The position numbers and the translations under genes are program-made. Under the pieces are notes generated by a model. The model saw only the letters and a list, made by a program, of their open reading frames with translations, did no database searches and was not told the origin of the DNA. Shown piece after piece: positions 11,572 to 22,495 of a stretch of DNA of 64,000 bases; positions within the stretch are counted from its first letter, which is position 1; the number at the start of each line of letters is the position of its first letter. This stretch comes from Athripsodes cinereus (taxonomy: Eukaryota > Arthropoda > Insecta > Trichoptera > Leptoceridae), in contig OX388329.1 in the NCBI GenBank assembly GCA_947579605.1, positions 25,190,299-25,254,298 of the forward strand. The letters run 5' to 3'.

Positions 11572-11728
11572 ATTTCCATTTTTAAATTCTCATTTGAATT
11601 CTTACTTCATTTTTAAATTTTCGTTTGAATTCTTACTTCATTTTTAAATTCTCATTTGAATTCTTACTTCATTTTTAAATTATCATTTGGATTCTTACTT
11701 CATTTTTAAATTCTCATTTGAATGCTTA
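11572..11728. repeat. 31 bp minisatellite, about 5 copies
   Basis: The unit TCATTTTTAAATTCTCATTT followed by GAATTCTTACT repeats head to tail nearly five times. There are only a few substitutions (TTTTCG for TTCTCA, GGATTC for GAATTC). It has no coding role. Confidence 0.9.
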
Positions 11729-12869
11729 AAGAAGTTCAAAAGCCTACGAACTGGTTTTACATTGTAGCAACTTCCCATTTTCCATATATATTCTTATTAT
11801 ACTTTCACAATATTTAGGATAAGTTAGGTATAGTTTTTTGAAAGATGTATCTGGGTTTTTGATGTAAACCTCATACACCTGTGAAAAGTTTTTGGAATTA
11901 TACTAAAAACATATTTAAAAATAATATCCTCTATTTAGTTCGACTCAAAATGATTCTGGACAACTGTCAAAGAAAAAGTAGGTGTATCTAAAACGATTTA
12001 TATTTCTTATTCAAAGTAAATATGGAGCTTTATAAAATTAACTTTAGGTCAATCAATGAATTTTGGTTTTCCTAATCTACCAATAATACTGCCTGTATGA
12101 ACTCTGGATTGTATCTTCTGCAGAATACCTATAGATTTTTTCTAACAGTCCTCTTAATTTCGTTAAAAGACCTTTGAGTGTATTGTAATTATTATTATTA
12201 TCATGCACGAAGCGGCTAGAAGAATCACAGAGAAGATTGTGTATACCATCACATCTAGCACAAGTAATATCTATGTATATATCAGTGACGTGCTTGCCAT
12301 AAATGCAAAAAAAAAACACTGCATGTCTGATGATAAAATTTATAATTAACGAAAATCAACCTATATTACAAATTAAAATTGATTCAAATTTAAAGCAAAA
12401 CGCATCTGTTGAAAACATCAATTAAATTTAAAAAAAAAAAAACAGAAATTTTACCTTCAAGTAAATTTAAATAATATTTGAATTTGCCGCCCAGTGTACC
12501 TGTTGCAAACTTCAATTCAATCTTTATTAGCATAGAGAAATTCTGATGACCCTTACAACTACTGTTATCTCTTTTCCCCCTTCTTGCATCTTATGCAGCA
12601 TTTGTGTTCTCTTTTGTGCTAATTAAAAAGATAGTTAATGATATTAACACACATACCAGTTTACGTAGATGTGGTGGTATAAGTTTTATACTCTGCGAAA
12701 TGCTCTGCATTCTCTTATGATTTGTATGTATTAGTGCGCGATTTGAATGAATGTTCTCATAGAAAACAATGCTTTAATTATTTTACAATGTTTTATTGGT
12801 CTTCGATTTGTTTTTTTTTTTAATGAATTGAACTTGTTATCCAATATCAATTATCATATAATATACAAT
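11729..12869. other. AT-rich DNA, no gene seen
   Basis: The minus frame 12077-12319 is unrecognised. No repeat family member is identified. Confidence 0.4.
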
Positions 12870-12870
12870 A

Positions 12871-13255
12871 TCGAGGCCGTCCAAGAGACGCTTTTATGGA
12901 TCAACTGAAGAGGGACATGAACTGTGGCTCATTCGTAGAGCAGAGGCCTGAGTCAATAACACACTTTCACGTCACGTTCCCGCTCCGTTAACGTTCGAGT
13001 ATAGACGAAGTTACAAGCAAGTGTCAATTTCGTTGCTAAGAAGATACACAATAGTTACGAAAATTAACACTTTGGTGCAACATCGTCTGCACCCGAACGC
13101 TAACGGAGCGGGAACGTGACGCGAAAGTGTGTTATTGATTCAGGCCTCTGAAGAGACTGGCTGAGAATAGGGAGGAATGGAGAAGAAAATCCAAACTCCT
13201 TGCAGACCAATCCAATGGATTGTTACCCATTATATGTATATATCCAATATGAATA
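12871..13255 (+). pseudogene. LINE-P C-terminal end, split by MITE-1
   Basis: Positions 12871-12940 encode GRPRDAFMDQLKRDMNCGS and are followed by the MITE-1 insertion. Positions 13148-13228 then resume with LKRLAENREEWRRKSKLLAD and QSNGL, ending in a TATATGTATATA tail. The same end is intact at 16086-16370 and 59762-60010. The family is RTE-like: a conserved region after the reverse transcriptase, short 3' UTR, simple-repeat tail. It is a 5'-truncated dead copy. Confidence 0.8.
12941..13150. mobile_element. MITE-1 copy 2, inside LINE-P
   Basis: The element is 12944-13147 (204 bp) with AGGCCTGAGTC ends. It is flanked by CAG (12941-12943) and CTG (13148-13150). The empty site can be read from the LINE-P copy at 59762-60010, where the same place reads GTAGAGCTGAAAAGACTGG. 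The original triplet was therefore CTG. Confidence 0.9.
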
Positions 13256-13261
13256 TCAAAT

Positions 13262-13345
13262 ATCCCCGGCGCCCTTGAGACGGTCGAGGGACGGTTAAAT
13301 GGCGTCAAAACAAAATCATCCAAAATCATTATCATCAATATAAGG
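13262..13345 (+). mobile_element. LINE-T 3' tail
   Basis: GGCGCCCTTGAGACGGTCGA and the downstream GGCGTCAAAACAAAATCATC match 22414-22490. The ATCATCATC-type tail is partly decayed. It sits directly downstream of the LINE-P tail. Confidence 0.65.
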
Positions 13346-15975
13346 GGAAATTAAGAAAAATAGTGCAAATTTTGGCCACTAATTATTTAGTTTGTAGCGT
13401 TATTTAGTAAATATACATTGCCTGGGTATCAATCGGCAAATTCTGCACCCAGTATAAAAAGGCTAGTACCGCCGCTGCTGTATACATAGTGTTGTTCTAG
13501 TAGATAGTACGAGCCTCCTACATAGTATGTCATATTATTCTCTTTAGTATTTTTTTACATACATCTCATATTACTACGAGTATTCTACATGTCTTTACAT
13601 TATTTTTCGTATTTCTCGTATGCTGAGATATATTCTATCAGGGTTGCATAACATATTAGGAAAAAAAAATCATTATTTTAAGCCCATATTGTGATTAAAT
13701 ATTGTCTCATGTTCTATAACTTGTTCTGGGTTGTTGTCTGCCTTATCTTCTTGGAAGTGTAATTTTATTTTTGATTGTTATTTGTTTTGACTGATCTCAT
13801 TCAACTGTTTCATAGAAACAAGTGTTAGTCATTCACGGCAAATTTGTATCAATGTCATTATCATGGAAATGAGGGTTTTATACAACAAATATGAGTCGTA
13901 TAATTTGCACACTATTTATTGTAATAAAACTAGTTTAATCCTTTTAATAAACGTCTTTTACTTTCAGATGTGACTAGCGTAAATGAATAAGAGGTTGATG
14001 GTAATCTAAACGTTAAGTCTCGGATTTTCAATCAAAAGATCCCGGGTTCTGTTCCACTCGCTGCCGATCTATTCTGTCTTCATGACACAAACATATTGCG
14101 TTCTTATATGTATTACTATAGGTATGATTCAATCGCAAGACATAAATCACCAATAAGACAGAGAAGAGAGTATTAGGTGTTCCGACGTTTACAAATCGGC
14201 TTAGGCTGGCTAAAGCGCTCTATACCATATCAACGCCCACCAATTTCATTCATTCCTTTCTCATATCAACCTTTTCAGAGTGAGGGACTACACTCATCGC
14301 TGTATAACTCTATTCCTGCAGGTGATACATATTTTGAAATTAAACCATACCTATCGTCATATAATATGTCATTTACACACTTTCTTAGGTATAAAAAATT
14401 CAATTTATACGAAGAACAAAAAAAAACCACCGCATATTTCTTACTGTGGGGGTGTTTGAGATGTACTCGTATTTGGTTTTACATAAATCCATTTTTATAT
14501 AAGGTTCTCAGAACATCAAACGAAATAAAAAAAAAATCCGTCATATTTTATCATAAAAAGTTGTTTAGAAATTTGACAGTCAACTGCACATAAAATGTTT
14601 TTTTTTTTGCTTTTTGATTTTCTTAACGCAGGTAACCCTGTTTGATCTCTTTTTTCAGTTCTATCACTCGACAAGATGCGTATAAATAGTAGATAGCCTA
14701 GGGGACAAATGAAAAACAAAGAGGAAAAATTGTAAACTGAAAAATTCATCATGGAATGAGACGGCGACGGTTCCTTATGGTGACGTGCATATTTCATGTT
14801 ATGCGGTTTCTAGTACGACTCGTGTAGTAGATATAATATAGTGAGTTTAGTTTTGTATGTATGTACAACCTTTATAGGTACTAATATCATCTTTCATTAT
14901 AAATAATAATATGATATTATATAACTATAAGCAGACGGCTTGAGAAATGTTAGGAGCGTCATTTTTGACAGTTGGTAGTTACACTTATCTATCCAAATTG
15001 CATATTGTACCTTGTTGACATTATAATATTTGTAGCATTATAGAACCTTTGACAGATAAGGTGATGTGGAGAATTTTAGCATTAGCTGAAATGAATTAAA
15101 TTCAGGATATTACGAGTATATAACTGAAACAAATCGAGTTTTTTTTTATTTATTTATTTCTTCACAAACAGTTTAAATGAACAAATATTAACAATCATAT
15201 TTTTCCAGAAAACAAACCAATCAAGGTCCCGCAAATTACCGAAGCGTATGACGAACACGTTGCAAGTAAACAGTTATAACACAAACTCACCCTACCTATA
15301 TCAAATGCAAAAATCAAAACAAACCTCGTGAAAATGAGTAGCTTAAAATTACACTACAATAGGATTTATAAGAATATATAATAATTAAAAATTAAAACAA
15401 TTGAGATTAAAATAGTTCAAATTATGACTTGATCGAATCTCTGTCTCTCTTTAGAATCAAGAATTCAGTGTACTCCTTACACCTCTTCTGAACTCTGCCT
15501 TGCTGATCGAGAAGAAATCTAGATTTATATATGATCTATTATACAACGTACAAGTACGTCTCACAAATGAGCCCCAACATAATTTGTGGTACTGGGCGGC
15601 AATCTAAACAAAAAACTTAATAAATAAAAGAGTTAATAATAAGATAATACGTAAACTTTCTTGTAAGGTAGGTAACAAATGTTTTATTATTTACTCAACA
15701 ATATTCGAGAGTAGGCCTTTTAACATTCAACAATAATACAATACAAAACATTATAAGAGCATCTATAATCCAAGATCAATCATTTATAATGAGTTTGAAG
15801 TCATTCTCTCCATGCTAATAAAAGCTTAGACATTGAGTATCATACCTGATCGCTGGACTGAAGATTTTAAATGTCCTTAAATGCGATGCTTTTCGTCTTC
15901 ATATTTCATTCATTACATTAGAATATAGAGCAAATAATACTATATCTCGACGCACTCTGAAAGACCCTGTAGCCT
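13346..15975. other. AT-rich DNA with weak repeat scraps; no gene accepted
   Basis: A SINE-3-like scrap lies at 13990-14085 (GTTAAGTCTCGG, then GATCCCGGGTTCTGTTCC). The 138-codon plus frame at 14177-14593 is the longest non-repeat frame here. Its translation has no motif I recognise and poly-Lys/Tyr AT-rich segments, so I treat it as chance. A TTTATTTATTTATTTC run at 15148-15163 may be a minus LINE tail. Confidence 0.4.
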
Positions 15976-15979
15976 GTTT

Positions 15980-16078
15980 GACATCAGACCTAGTTAATAT
16001 TATAATTTTAAAAATAGACGTGAATGATCCTAGATGTTGTAAAGCGCCCTTGAAGTGATATTGTCATAATATAAAATA
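15980..16078 (+). mobile_element. LINE-X 3' tail
   Basis: GATCCTAGATGTTGTAAAGC and GCCCTTGAAGTGATATTGTC recur at 18648-18725 (plus) and 41340-41420 (minus). The common end continues to AATATTATTATTAT in the better copies, so it is a LINE 3' UTR of unknown clade. Confidence 0.6.
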
Positions 16079-16082
16079 TAAT

Positions 16083-16372
16083 GAGTTACAATCCATTGGA
16101 TTGGTCTGCAACGAGTTTGGACTTTCTTCTCCACTTCTCCCTATTCTCAGCCAGTCTCTTCAACTCCATGTATGAGCCACAGTTCATGTCCCTCTTCAGT
16201 TGGTCCATATAGGCGTCTCTCGGTCGGCCTCTGCCATTTGTGCCTTTGGTCCTACCCTCTGCGATTGCGATGAGCAGTCCTGGGTGCCTGATGTTGTGGC
16301 CAATCCAGTTAGCTCGTTGTTGGCAGATTCTTTTGAGGAGTTGCCTTTTTTCGCCAACCCTGGTTAACACTA
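16083..16372 (-). pseudogene. LINE-P C-terminal end
   Basis: An open minus frame of 94 codons reads LTRVGEKRQLLKRICQQRAN, WIGHNIRHPGLLIAIAEGRT, GRGRPRDAYMDQLKRDMN and KLVADQSNGL. It ends at TAA (16086-16088) with a short AT tail. It corresponds to the last quarter of the LINE-P protein, downstream of the reverse transcriptase. The 5' end is truncated at about 16372. No stops interrupt it, which makes it one of the cleanest copies in the window. Confidence 0.85.
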
Positions 16373-16375
16373 GAA

Positions 16376-17835
16376 CGTTATAAAGATTGACATATTATTA
16401 ACTATCTACCCATGTGAGTAGGTTTACTATATAATGCACCCTTAATCTGACTAATGTATTTTACGGAAAGAAAAACTAGTTTTCTGACCTATTTTTGAAT
16501 AAATACTCTACTCCACATTAACTATGAAAACTTAAAATTCTAAACGATTAAATATAAAAGATCGGTGATAGATCATAAGTTACAACTAGAGTATTTTATT
16601 TTATATTCCAGTAGCGTTCTCGTTTCCTTTTTCCACCGGTTCTCCCATGGGTGCTATGAAGTCTTTTTTATATTCACTTCTTTAAAATATCAACGCTTGG
16701 TTGAAGTTGAAGATGATATACATTATGTAAACCAATTCATAAGATTTTCTATCACGTGTTTTACGAAGAGATGCATCAATGACTTCATATATTTATTCTT
16801 TAAATTTCTTAATGTCTTTTGACATATGTATTTAATTAAATATTACCAGTTTTATGTTACAGTTTTAGCAGTGTATGGTATTAGAACATAAAAATTTTTT
16901 GAGCCATCAAATGATGTACATATAACAATAATTGGTGTGAAATTATTTTACTGAACGAAGGATCTTTTCAATTTTCTGTTACCGAAAGGGGTGCTTAAAA
17001 GCAAAAGAAAGAAAGCATTTCAAATCTTCTTAATTAGAGGATTATATTGAATTTTTCTTATTTGTATTGTTCTTCAGAGTTCAAAATTTTTCCTAAATTG
17101 TTGTACTCATTACGTAATTTGTTTATTGATGTGCAATGATTTACAATAAGCTTGTAAAGTGGCGTTATTTTGACAGCTGTAAAACTCAATTAACATACAA
17201 AAATGGATGCATAAAAGCAGAATTTTATCAATGCCATGTCAAGTGCTTTGAGCTTGGCTTATATATGATTTTCAACTGTTCTCATTTCATTCCTTTACTT
17301 TAAACAAGTGAATGTTATCTTTTAGAAGAACAGTTCTGTGACAATAATTATTTTATTAATTTCTATTCTAAAATTCAGAGATAGTTTCACAAAAATAGTA
17401 ATATTTTTTATCTTTAAAATAAACGTATGTTAAAATTTACTATCTCCAAAAATTAAAGTTTTTATAGAAAGCATTAGTTTCCTTATTATTTCTTGTCTAG
17501 TGTAGCATTTATATAAGCGAATCGAAACAGTGGTAAGTATATTAATTCAATGCATGTAGGTACATAGAATATTACCACATCGCGTCTGCAAGGATCGTTG
17601 GGTTGGGATAGGGCAATATTATACACACTACATATAGTAATATATTTATAATAATAATATACACTGCATACCTATATAATACATATTATTTGTAATAGGT
17701 AGAAGCAAATATAGGTAGATATGTATCCACCTACTTACTTCTATGCAAATGGGGTCTATGTGATTGGTTTTGTATCTTAATAAAATAATCTACTTGCGCC
17801 GGTCTTTATTAGTTACACACTTATTTTTTTTGGTG
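16376..17835. other. AT-rich DNA, no gene seen
   Basis: The plus frame 16565-16822 is unrecognised. I see no repeat family member. Confidence 0.4.
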
Positions 17836-17837
17836 AC

Positions 17838-18526
17838 AGGAAAATTATTCGAATCACAATTATTCGAATGGACAATTCTTCGAAAAAACATTTGTACGAA
17901 CTAACTTTATTTCGAATGATAATTATTCGAATGGCAGTTATTCGAATGGCAGTTATTCGAATCCACAATTATCAGAAAACACAATTGTTCGAATTTTTAT
18001 ACGTTATATTGATAGCAACAATTATCCGAAACACAATTCTTCGAATTTTTATTATCAAGACAGATAATATTGCTCCTATTTTCGGCGAAAAGTGACGTAC
18101 TTAGCGAAGTTATATTATATAATTCGACTCAGTTTGCAATCGATTTATCTAAATAGTGTCAAACGTTTGGAAAAATAATTTAAATATATTTATAATTAGG
18201 TATGAACGCAATTGCCTCATTTTTTAAGAAACTAAAATAACGTTAAAGTTGGATGAAGTATGGCTGGAGTTTTATATGAAACGTAATATAATTGCGTCAA
18301 TATGACCTGCTTCTGAAGATCAAAATAAAATTAATTTAGATTAATATAAAATAATTCGAATAATAGGATTTTCTAACAAATGTTAGTCGAACAATTCACT
18401 TTCCATTAATTGTAATTCGAATAATTGATAGTCGAACAAATGTTATTCGAAGATTTGTTAATTCGAATAATTATTTTTTCGAACAATTGTGAATTCGAAC
18501 AATTGTATTTCGAAGAATTTTCATGT
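17838..18526. mobile_element. Inverted-repeat element with tandem TTCGAA motifs
   Basis: The left end (AGGAAAATTATTCGAATCAC) and the inverse of the right end (ATGAAAATTCTTCGAAATAC) align, giving terminal inverted repeats of at least 30 bp. Both arms are made of a 14-16 bp motif of the form ACAATTNTTCGAATGG. I count about ten TTCGAA or one-off words in 17848-18045 and about nine in 18350-18512. The middle (18050-18345) is AT-rich and non-coding. Long terminal repeats built from short tandem units recall Foldback-type elements, but no transposase is present, so the class is open. Confidence 0.7.
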
Positions 18527-18644
18527 AATCATTTTTTTAATGTCTGCCCAACATACATTATTATCATTTTTAATTGGTTGTATTGATAATAATTATGATT
18601 TTATCATTCTATCTGATATTTTTTTTAAAAAAAAAGCTTGTTTG

Positions 18645-18725
18645 TTGATCCTAAATGTTTTAAAGCGCCCTTGAAGTGATATTATCACAACACGACGCTG
18701 TATAAATTGTCCTATTATTAATATT
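18645..18725 (+). mobile_element. LINE-X 3' tail
   Basis: GATCCTAAATGTTTTAAAGC, then GCCCTTGAAGTGATATTATC and ACGCTGTATAAATTGTCC, ending in ATTATTAATATTA. It is the longest of the three LINE-X copies. Confidence 0.6.
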
Positions 18726-19325
18726 AGTTTGATCCTAGCTCCCGAATAAAGCCTTGAAGAGTGATTTTATGTCTTAAAGAAAACGAAAAACGCCAACCCA
18801 CAATTTGAATAAATTTTTATTTATCACATATCCTATTTTTAATAAATACACAAATTTAAAAAAAAATAACCGCTTTACCGCGAATCGATTGAGCGCAAAT
18901 CGATATAAATCATTTACATTTTACATGACTACCCCTCACTGTATCAATGAACGGTCTCGACGCTTTAAAACAATGCATTCCCGGTGTCGCGAAATATATA
19001 ATATTATGCATATAATATTATATATATATATATACGAAATAGTAGCAGTCAAGAGAGATAGGGGGAGTAGAAGGGAGACTGAGAAGGGAACATTGCACAA
19101 AAGTAGGATGCAAAGAGGAGTGGGAGGGGGGGGGTTCTATTACAATTATTATTATTTTGTCATTTATTTTTATATTTATTACAGAGTGCAATTATTGAGT
19201 ATATTATATTGAAAGTTGGTAAAGCGCGATGACGCATCTGTGATTTTGGTTTCTTCTTTTCCTTTGTTTTTATTCATAAGTTCATTATGGAATGATTTGA
19301 AAGTTTAATTAAGAAATAATGGATA
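18726..19325. other. AT-rich and purine-rich DNA
   Basis: The stretch holds a (TA)n tract at 19010-19036 and a GA-rich tract at 19045-19135. The plus frame 18805-19212 runs through both and has no recognisable motif. I reject it as a gene. Confidence 0.45.
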
Positions 19326-19348
19326 GCTAATTTATATTTTATTTTGGC

Positions 19349-19957
19349 AGATGCGATAGGAGATGCGATAGGGACATTGAAAGAAGGAAAGTGGCCGGTG
19401 CTAGAGTAAACGGTGCACTTCGACCCATTGTCAGCAATGACAATGTGTCGAACATGGCTAAAATGCTGGTGCACAATACCATTCTGGTACCGTCACTTAC
19501 GCATGCAAGCGAGACATGGACGTGGTTGAAGAAGGACGAAAGTGGAATAAATGCAGTAGAGATGCGATCGTTGAGAAGAATGGTTGGTAAAACGCTGCGT
19601 GATAGAGTGAAGAATGAGGATATTAGAAGAATGAGCGGATGCAAGAAGACTGTTGTGGACAGAATGCGTGTAAATAAATCGAGATGGTTTGGTCATGTGG
19701 AACGAATGAAAGAGGAAAGAATGACAAAGAGGATATACTTATCTGAAAGAAAGGGTGTGAGGAAACGCGGGCGTCCGTGAACCACGTGGCTTGATCACGT
19801 GGACCAAATTCTCAAGGACGGCCGCGTGTTGAGTAAGAGGAACCGACGTGCGTGTATGAGGAACTGTATGAATGTGGAGGAAGCGAAGGAAGTGTGTATA
19901 GATAGATCTGTTTGGCGTTCCGTTCTCTCTGCCTACCCCACTTGGGACACGGCGTGA
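19349..19957 (+). pseudogene. LINE-Q C-terminal reading frame with one nonsense codon
   Basis: The frame runs from about 19349 to TGA at 19955-19957. It holds the block that follows the reverse transcriptase in RTE-like LINEs: VAGARVNGALRPIVS, LVPSLTHASETWTWLKK, AVEMRSLRRMVGKTLRDR, then RWFGHVERM and RKRGRP. A single in-frame TGA at 19778-19780 replaces the Arg expected from the 30284 copy (RRPRTTWLDHVDQ), a CGA to TGA change typical of CpG decay. The frame then continues TTWLDHVDQILKDGRVLSKR to SVLSAYPTWDTA. It is 5'-truncated and has no catalytic reverse transcriptase domain. Confidence 0.85.
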
Positions 19958-19983
19958 GGGTATAGTATAGTATAGTATAGTAT
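19958..19983 (+). repeat. LINE-Q TATAG tail
   Basis: GGGTATAGTATAGTATAGTA follows the stop codon by one base. RTE-like LINEs end in short tandem repeats instead of poly(A). The 30245-30283 copy has the same tail, imperfect. Confidence 0.8.
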
Positions 19984-20021
19984 TTTATTTTGTAGTATAA
20001 AATAAATTTAGTGAAGGGTAC

Positions 20022-20185
20022 CAACTGTAAAAAAGCGCGGACATCCTTTGATCACAAGCCTTTAATAATCACTTGGACCAAATTCTTAAAGTTAGTTGTG
20101 TGTTTAGTAAGGAGAATGACAGAACACGAAGTAGATTGGTGCTGCTTCCTCAAATGGTCAAAGCGTAGAAATAAATGTTAAAAAA
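20022..20185 (+). mobile_element. LINE-Q fragment, old and decayed
   Basis: GCGCGGACATCC, ATCACTTGGACCAAATTCTT and GTTTAGTAAGGAG align in order with 19767-19845. It is full of indels. Lying just after the younger LINE-Q copy, it shows two independent events of one family. Confidence 0.6.
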
Positions 20186-20217
20186 TTAAAATGGACATTT
20201 AAATCTTTGCTGACCCC

Positions 20218-20240
20218 GGGTTAGTTGGAGGATATCGCAA
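20218..20240 (+). mobile_element. LINE-U tail scrap
   Basis: GGGTTAGTTGGAGGATATCG is the start of the conserved tail segment of LINE-U-like elements. The hairpin's second arm is lost. Confidence 0.45.
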
Positions 20241-20264
20241 TTTAGTCAACTGTCTAAAAATTAA

Positions 20265-20530
20265 CTATTTACTATACTACTACTATACTATATCATCACG
20301 GCATATCCCACAAGTGGGGTAGCCAGCAGATCAGCTGCACGTAAGATTCATGCAAACTGTCCTCTTCGTGCCAATATAAAATCAAGACATTCAGGATGGG
20401 TGGCAAGCCTCATCGCTGAATTTAAGATGTAAAATGTCTTATTTTTTTCGAACACCTGCCTTTTACAGGACACTCGAAAACTTACGCAGAAGAGTGGGAG
20501 ACCAATTCTTTACCGGGTGCTCCACGGGAT
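20265..20530 (-). mobile_element. SINE-4, near full length
   Basis: On the minus strand it starts near GAGCACCCGGTAAAGAATTG and passes GTAAGTTTTCGAGTGTCCTG. It continues with GCCACCCATCCTGAATGTCT and CTACCCCACTTGTGGGATAT, then GCCGTGATGATATAGTATAG. The tail is tandem TAG. There is no protein. The 3' end resembles that of LINE-Q. It is one of the two best copies in the window, with 37080-37262. Confidence 0.75.
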
Positions 20531-20769
20531 AAAAAAATTAACAAATTTACAATATTTGTCAAATGATAAAAATTAATTATATTATTTACAATATTAGTCA
20601 AATATTAAAATAATAATAGCAATTATTTTTCATACAAAGCGGCTAAAATTCAAGTCTATGAACTAACTTACACTTAACAAAACAATCAATAGTAAAACAA
20701 TCAAAACCACGTCTTTTACACTAGAATAAATTATCGTCGAAAAGAAGACGATTTCAACGTTTCATAAAA

Positions 20770-20905
20770 TTGGTTTAGTTGAGAGAGATTGCGCCTCCGT
20801 TATAAACTCGCCCTTTGTATCTTGATTGTATGATTGTATTTCTTTATAAAATTGCTTGTCATCAATGTACAGTAAACATAAATAAATAAATAAAATAAAA
20901 AGTTA
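20770..20905 (+). mobile_element. LINE-U 3' tail
   Basis: GGTTTAGTTGAGAGAGATTG, then TATAAACTCGCCCTTTGTAT, then TCATCAATGTACAGTAAACA and AAATAAATAAATAAAA. It aligns throughout with the inverse of 54141-54260, so both are ends of the same LINE. Confidence 0.7.
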
Positions 20906-21450
20906 TCGTTCATTCCAAAAATGTTGACGAATTCATAATTATTTTTTTAAGGTATTTTGCTTATAAGGAGTAGATTGATGTTACATATAAAAATGCAGTT
21001 GCAACGCAATGCACAGTCGAGACAACATAGGTACATAGTATAGTGTAATATTGTGTGTTAGATTTTTTCAAAAGGTACTTATTATTATAATGTACACAGA
21101 TGACGATGTACTGTGTGAAGTTAACCCTTTGGTTGGTCGTCTCCATGGTAACCGTTTGATTCCCCCACGTTTCAGACAAAAGATTCTTCCCAATCAGTGG
21201 TTCGCCACCTCTTTTGTGACATGACACTTATCAATTAATGTCTAGCGACACATTTTCTCTTCTTGCTTGACGACGAGTTATGTCCTTCATTCTTTTTATT
21301 TTTAAGTTTGTGCTTAGGTACAAACTTAATCAAAGTTAATATATCTCCAATTCTTTTCTGTAAGTTTTCGAGTTTCCTGAAAATACAGGCATTCCTTAGT
21401 ATGTAATCATCCAAAAGACATTTGACACATTTAATTCTGCGATAAAGTAT
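20906..21450. other. No gene recognised
   Basis: The two minus frames at 20961-21227 and 21235-21459 have no familiar motif. Confidence 0.4.
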
Positions 21451-21454
21451 ACCA

Positions 21455-21640
21455 CCCAATATTTGGACAGACGGCGAGACTTTGACATCGCTAAAGAAAG
21501 ATGAAAGAGGTATTCATGAAGTAAGAATGAGACCATTGAGAAGAATGTGTGGTAAAAGTCTGAGAGATAGAGAAAGTAATATTATCATTTTATAAGAGAT
21601 TGGAATAAATTTTAGAATGTGGAAAGAATGGACAGTAGTA
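21455..21640 (+). mobile_element. LINE-Q internal fragment
   Basis: It encodes SLKKDERGIHEVRMRPLRRM, then CGKSLRDR, matching 19525-19610 of LINE-Q. The reading frame is lost at about 21580. It is truncated at both ends. Confidence 0.65.
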
Positions 21641-21664
21641 GTAGAATTCCAAAATAAGTTTTAT

Positions 21665-22165
21665 TTATATATGAAATTGATATATGATGAAATTGATATA
21701 TGAAATGAAATTGATGATGAAATGAAATTGATGATGATGAAATGATGATGAAATGAAATGATGAAATGATGATGAAATGATGATGAATCTGAATGAAAAT
21801 GAAATGATGAATGAAAATGAAATGATGAATGAAATGATGATGAAATGATGATAAAATGATGATGAAATGATGATGAAATGAAATTGATATATGAAATGAT
21901 ATATGAAAGATATATGAAATGAAATTGAAAGATATGAAAGATATATGAAATGAAATGAAATTTCATATATATGAAATGAAATTGATGATGAAATGAAATT
22001 GATGATGATGAAATGATGATGAAAGATATATGAAATGAAATGAAATTTCATGAATATGATGAATGAAATGATGATGAAATGATGATAAAATGATGATGAA
22101 ATGATGATGAAATGAAATTGATATATGAAATGATATATGAAAGAAATGAAATTGATATATGTTTT
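21665..22165. repeat. Low-complexity GATGAAAT / GATATATGAAAT block
   Basis: About 500 bp are made only of GATGAAAT, GATGATGAAAT, GAAATTGAT and GATATATGAAA words in changing order. A sub-block at 21840-21905 recurs at 22070-22135. The two minus frames of 101 and 204 codons (Phe/Ile/Ser/His-rich) are translations of this repeat, not genes. Confidence 0.9.
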
Positions 22166-22209
22166 TTTTTTCAAATATTGTTTGACAATGTTCTTATAAG
22201 AGCTTTGTC

Positions 22210-22495
22210 CCTTTGACTTGACTATTAGAAGACCTTTGCGCTCTTCGGAACTGGCTGTGAATAAACGTACTGAGCCCAATAGAGCCGGTAAGTATAACTT
22301 CTATGAGAGGACTTTTGGTGTTGTTGGGCCGGTTACGTGGAATCGCCTACCGATGCCATCGAGAGACAATCACACTGTCACCAGCTTCAGAAGCAAATTG
22401 AAAACTGCACTCTTCACCGGTGCCCTTGAGACGGTCTAGGGACTATTAAACGGCGACAAAACAAAATCATCCAGAATCATCATCATCATAAGACG
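22210..22495 (+). pseudogene. LINE-T C-terminal end
   Basis: The frame ends PNRAGKYNFYERTFGVVGPV, TWNRLPMPSRDNHTVTSFRS, KLKTALFTGALETV, stop at 22437-22439. It is followed by a GGCGACAAAACAAAATCATC UTR and an ATCATCATCAT tail. The V-GP--WN-LP...FRSKLKT-LF pattern is the C-terminus common to CR1/L2 and Jockey-like LINEs. It is truncated before the reverse transcriptase. Confidence 0.8.

Noticed and set aside
12941..13150. CRISPR-like or bacterial palindromic repeat
   Set aside because: The palindromes are dispersed transposons with target words. Nothing in the window is bacterial.
14177..14593. 138-codon plus frame
   Set aside because: No motif, no plausible homologue known to me and an AT-driven residue mix. 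Length alone is not convincing in this composition.
18805..19212. 135-codon plus frame
   Set aside because: It passes through a (TA)n tract and a GA-rich tract, giving poly-Ile/Tyr and Arg/Glu runs.
21661..22279. 204- and 101-codon minus frames rich in Phe, Ile, Ser and His
   Set aside because: Pure translation of the GATGAAAT low-complexity block. No stops arise because the repeat lacks them in that frame.
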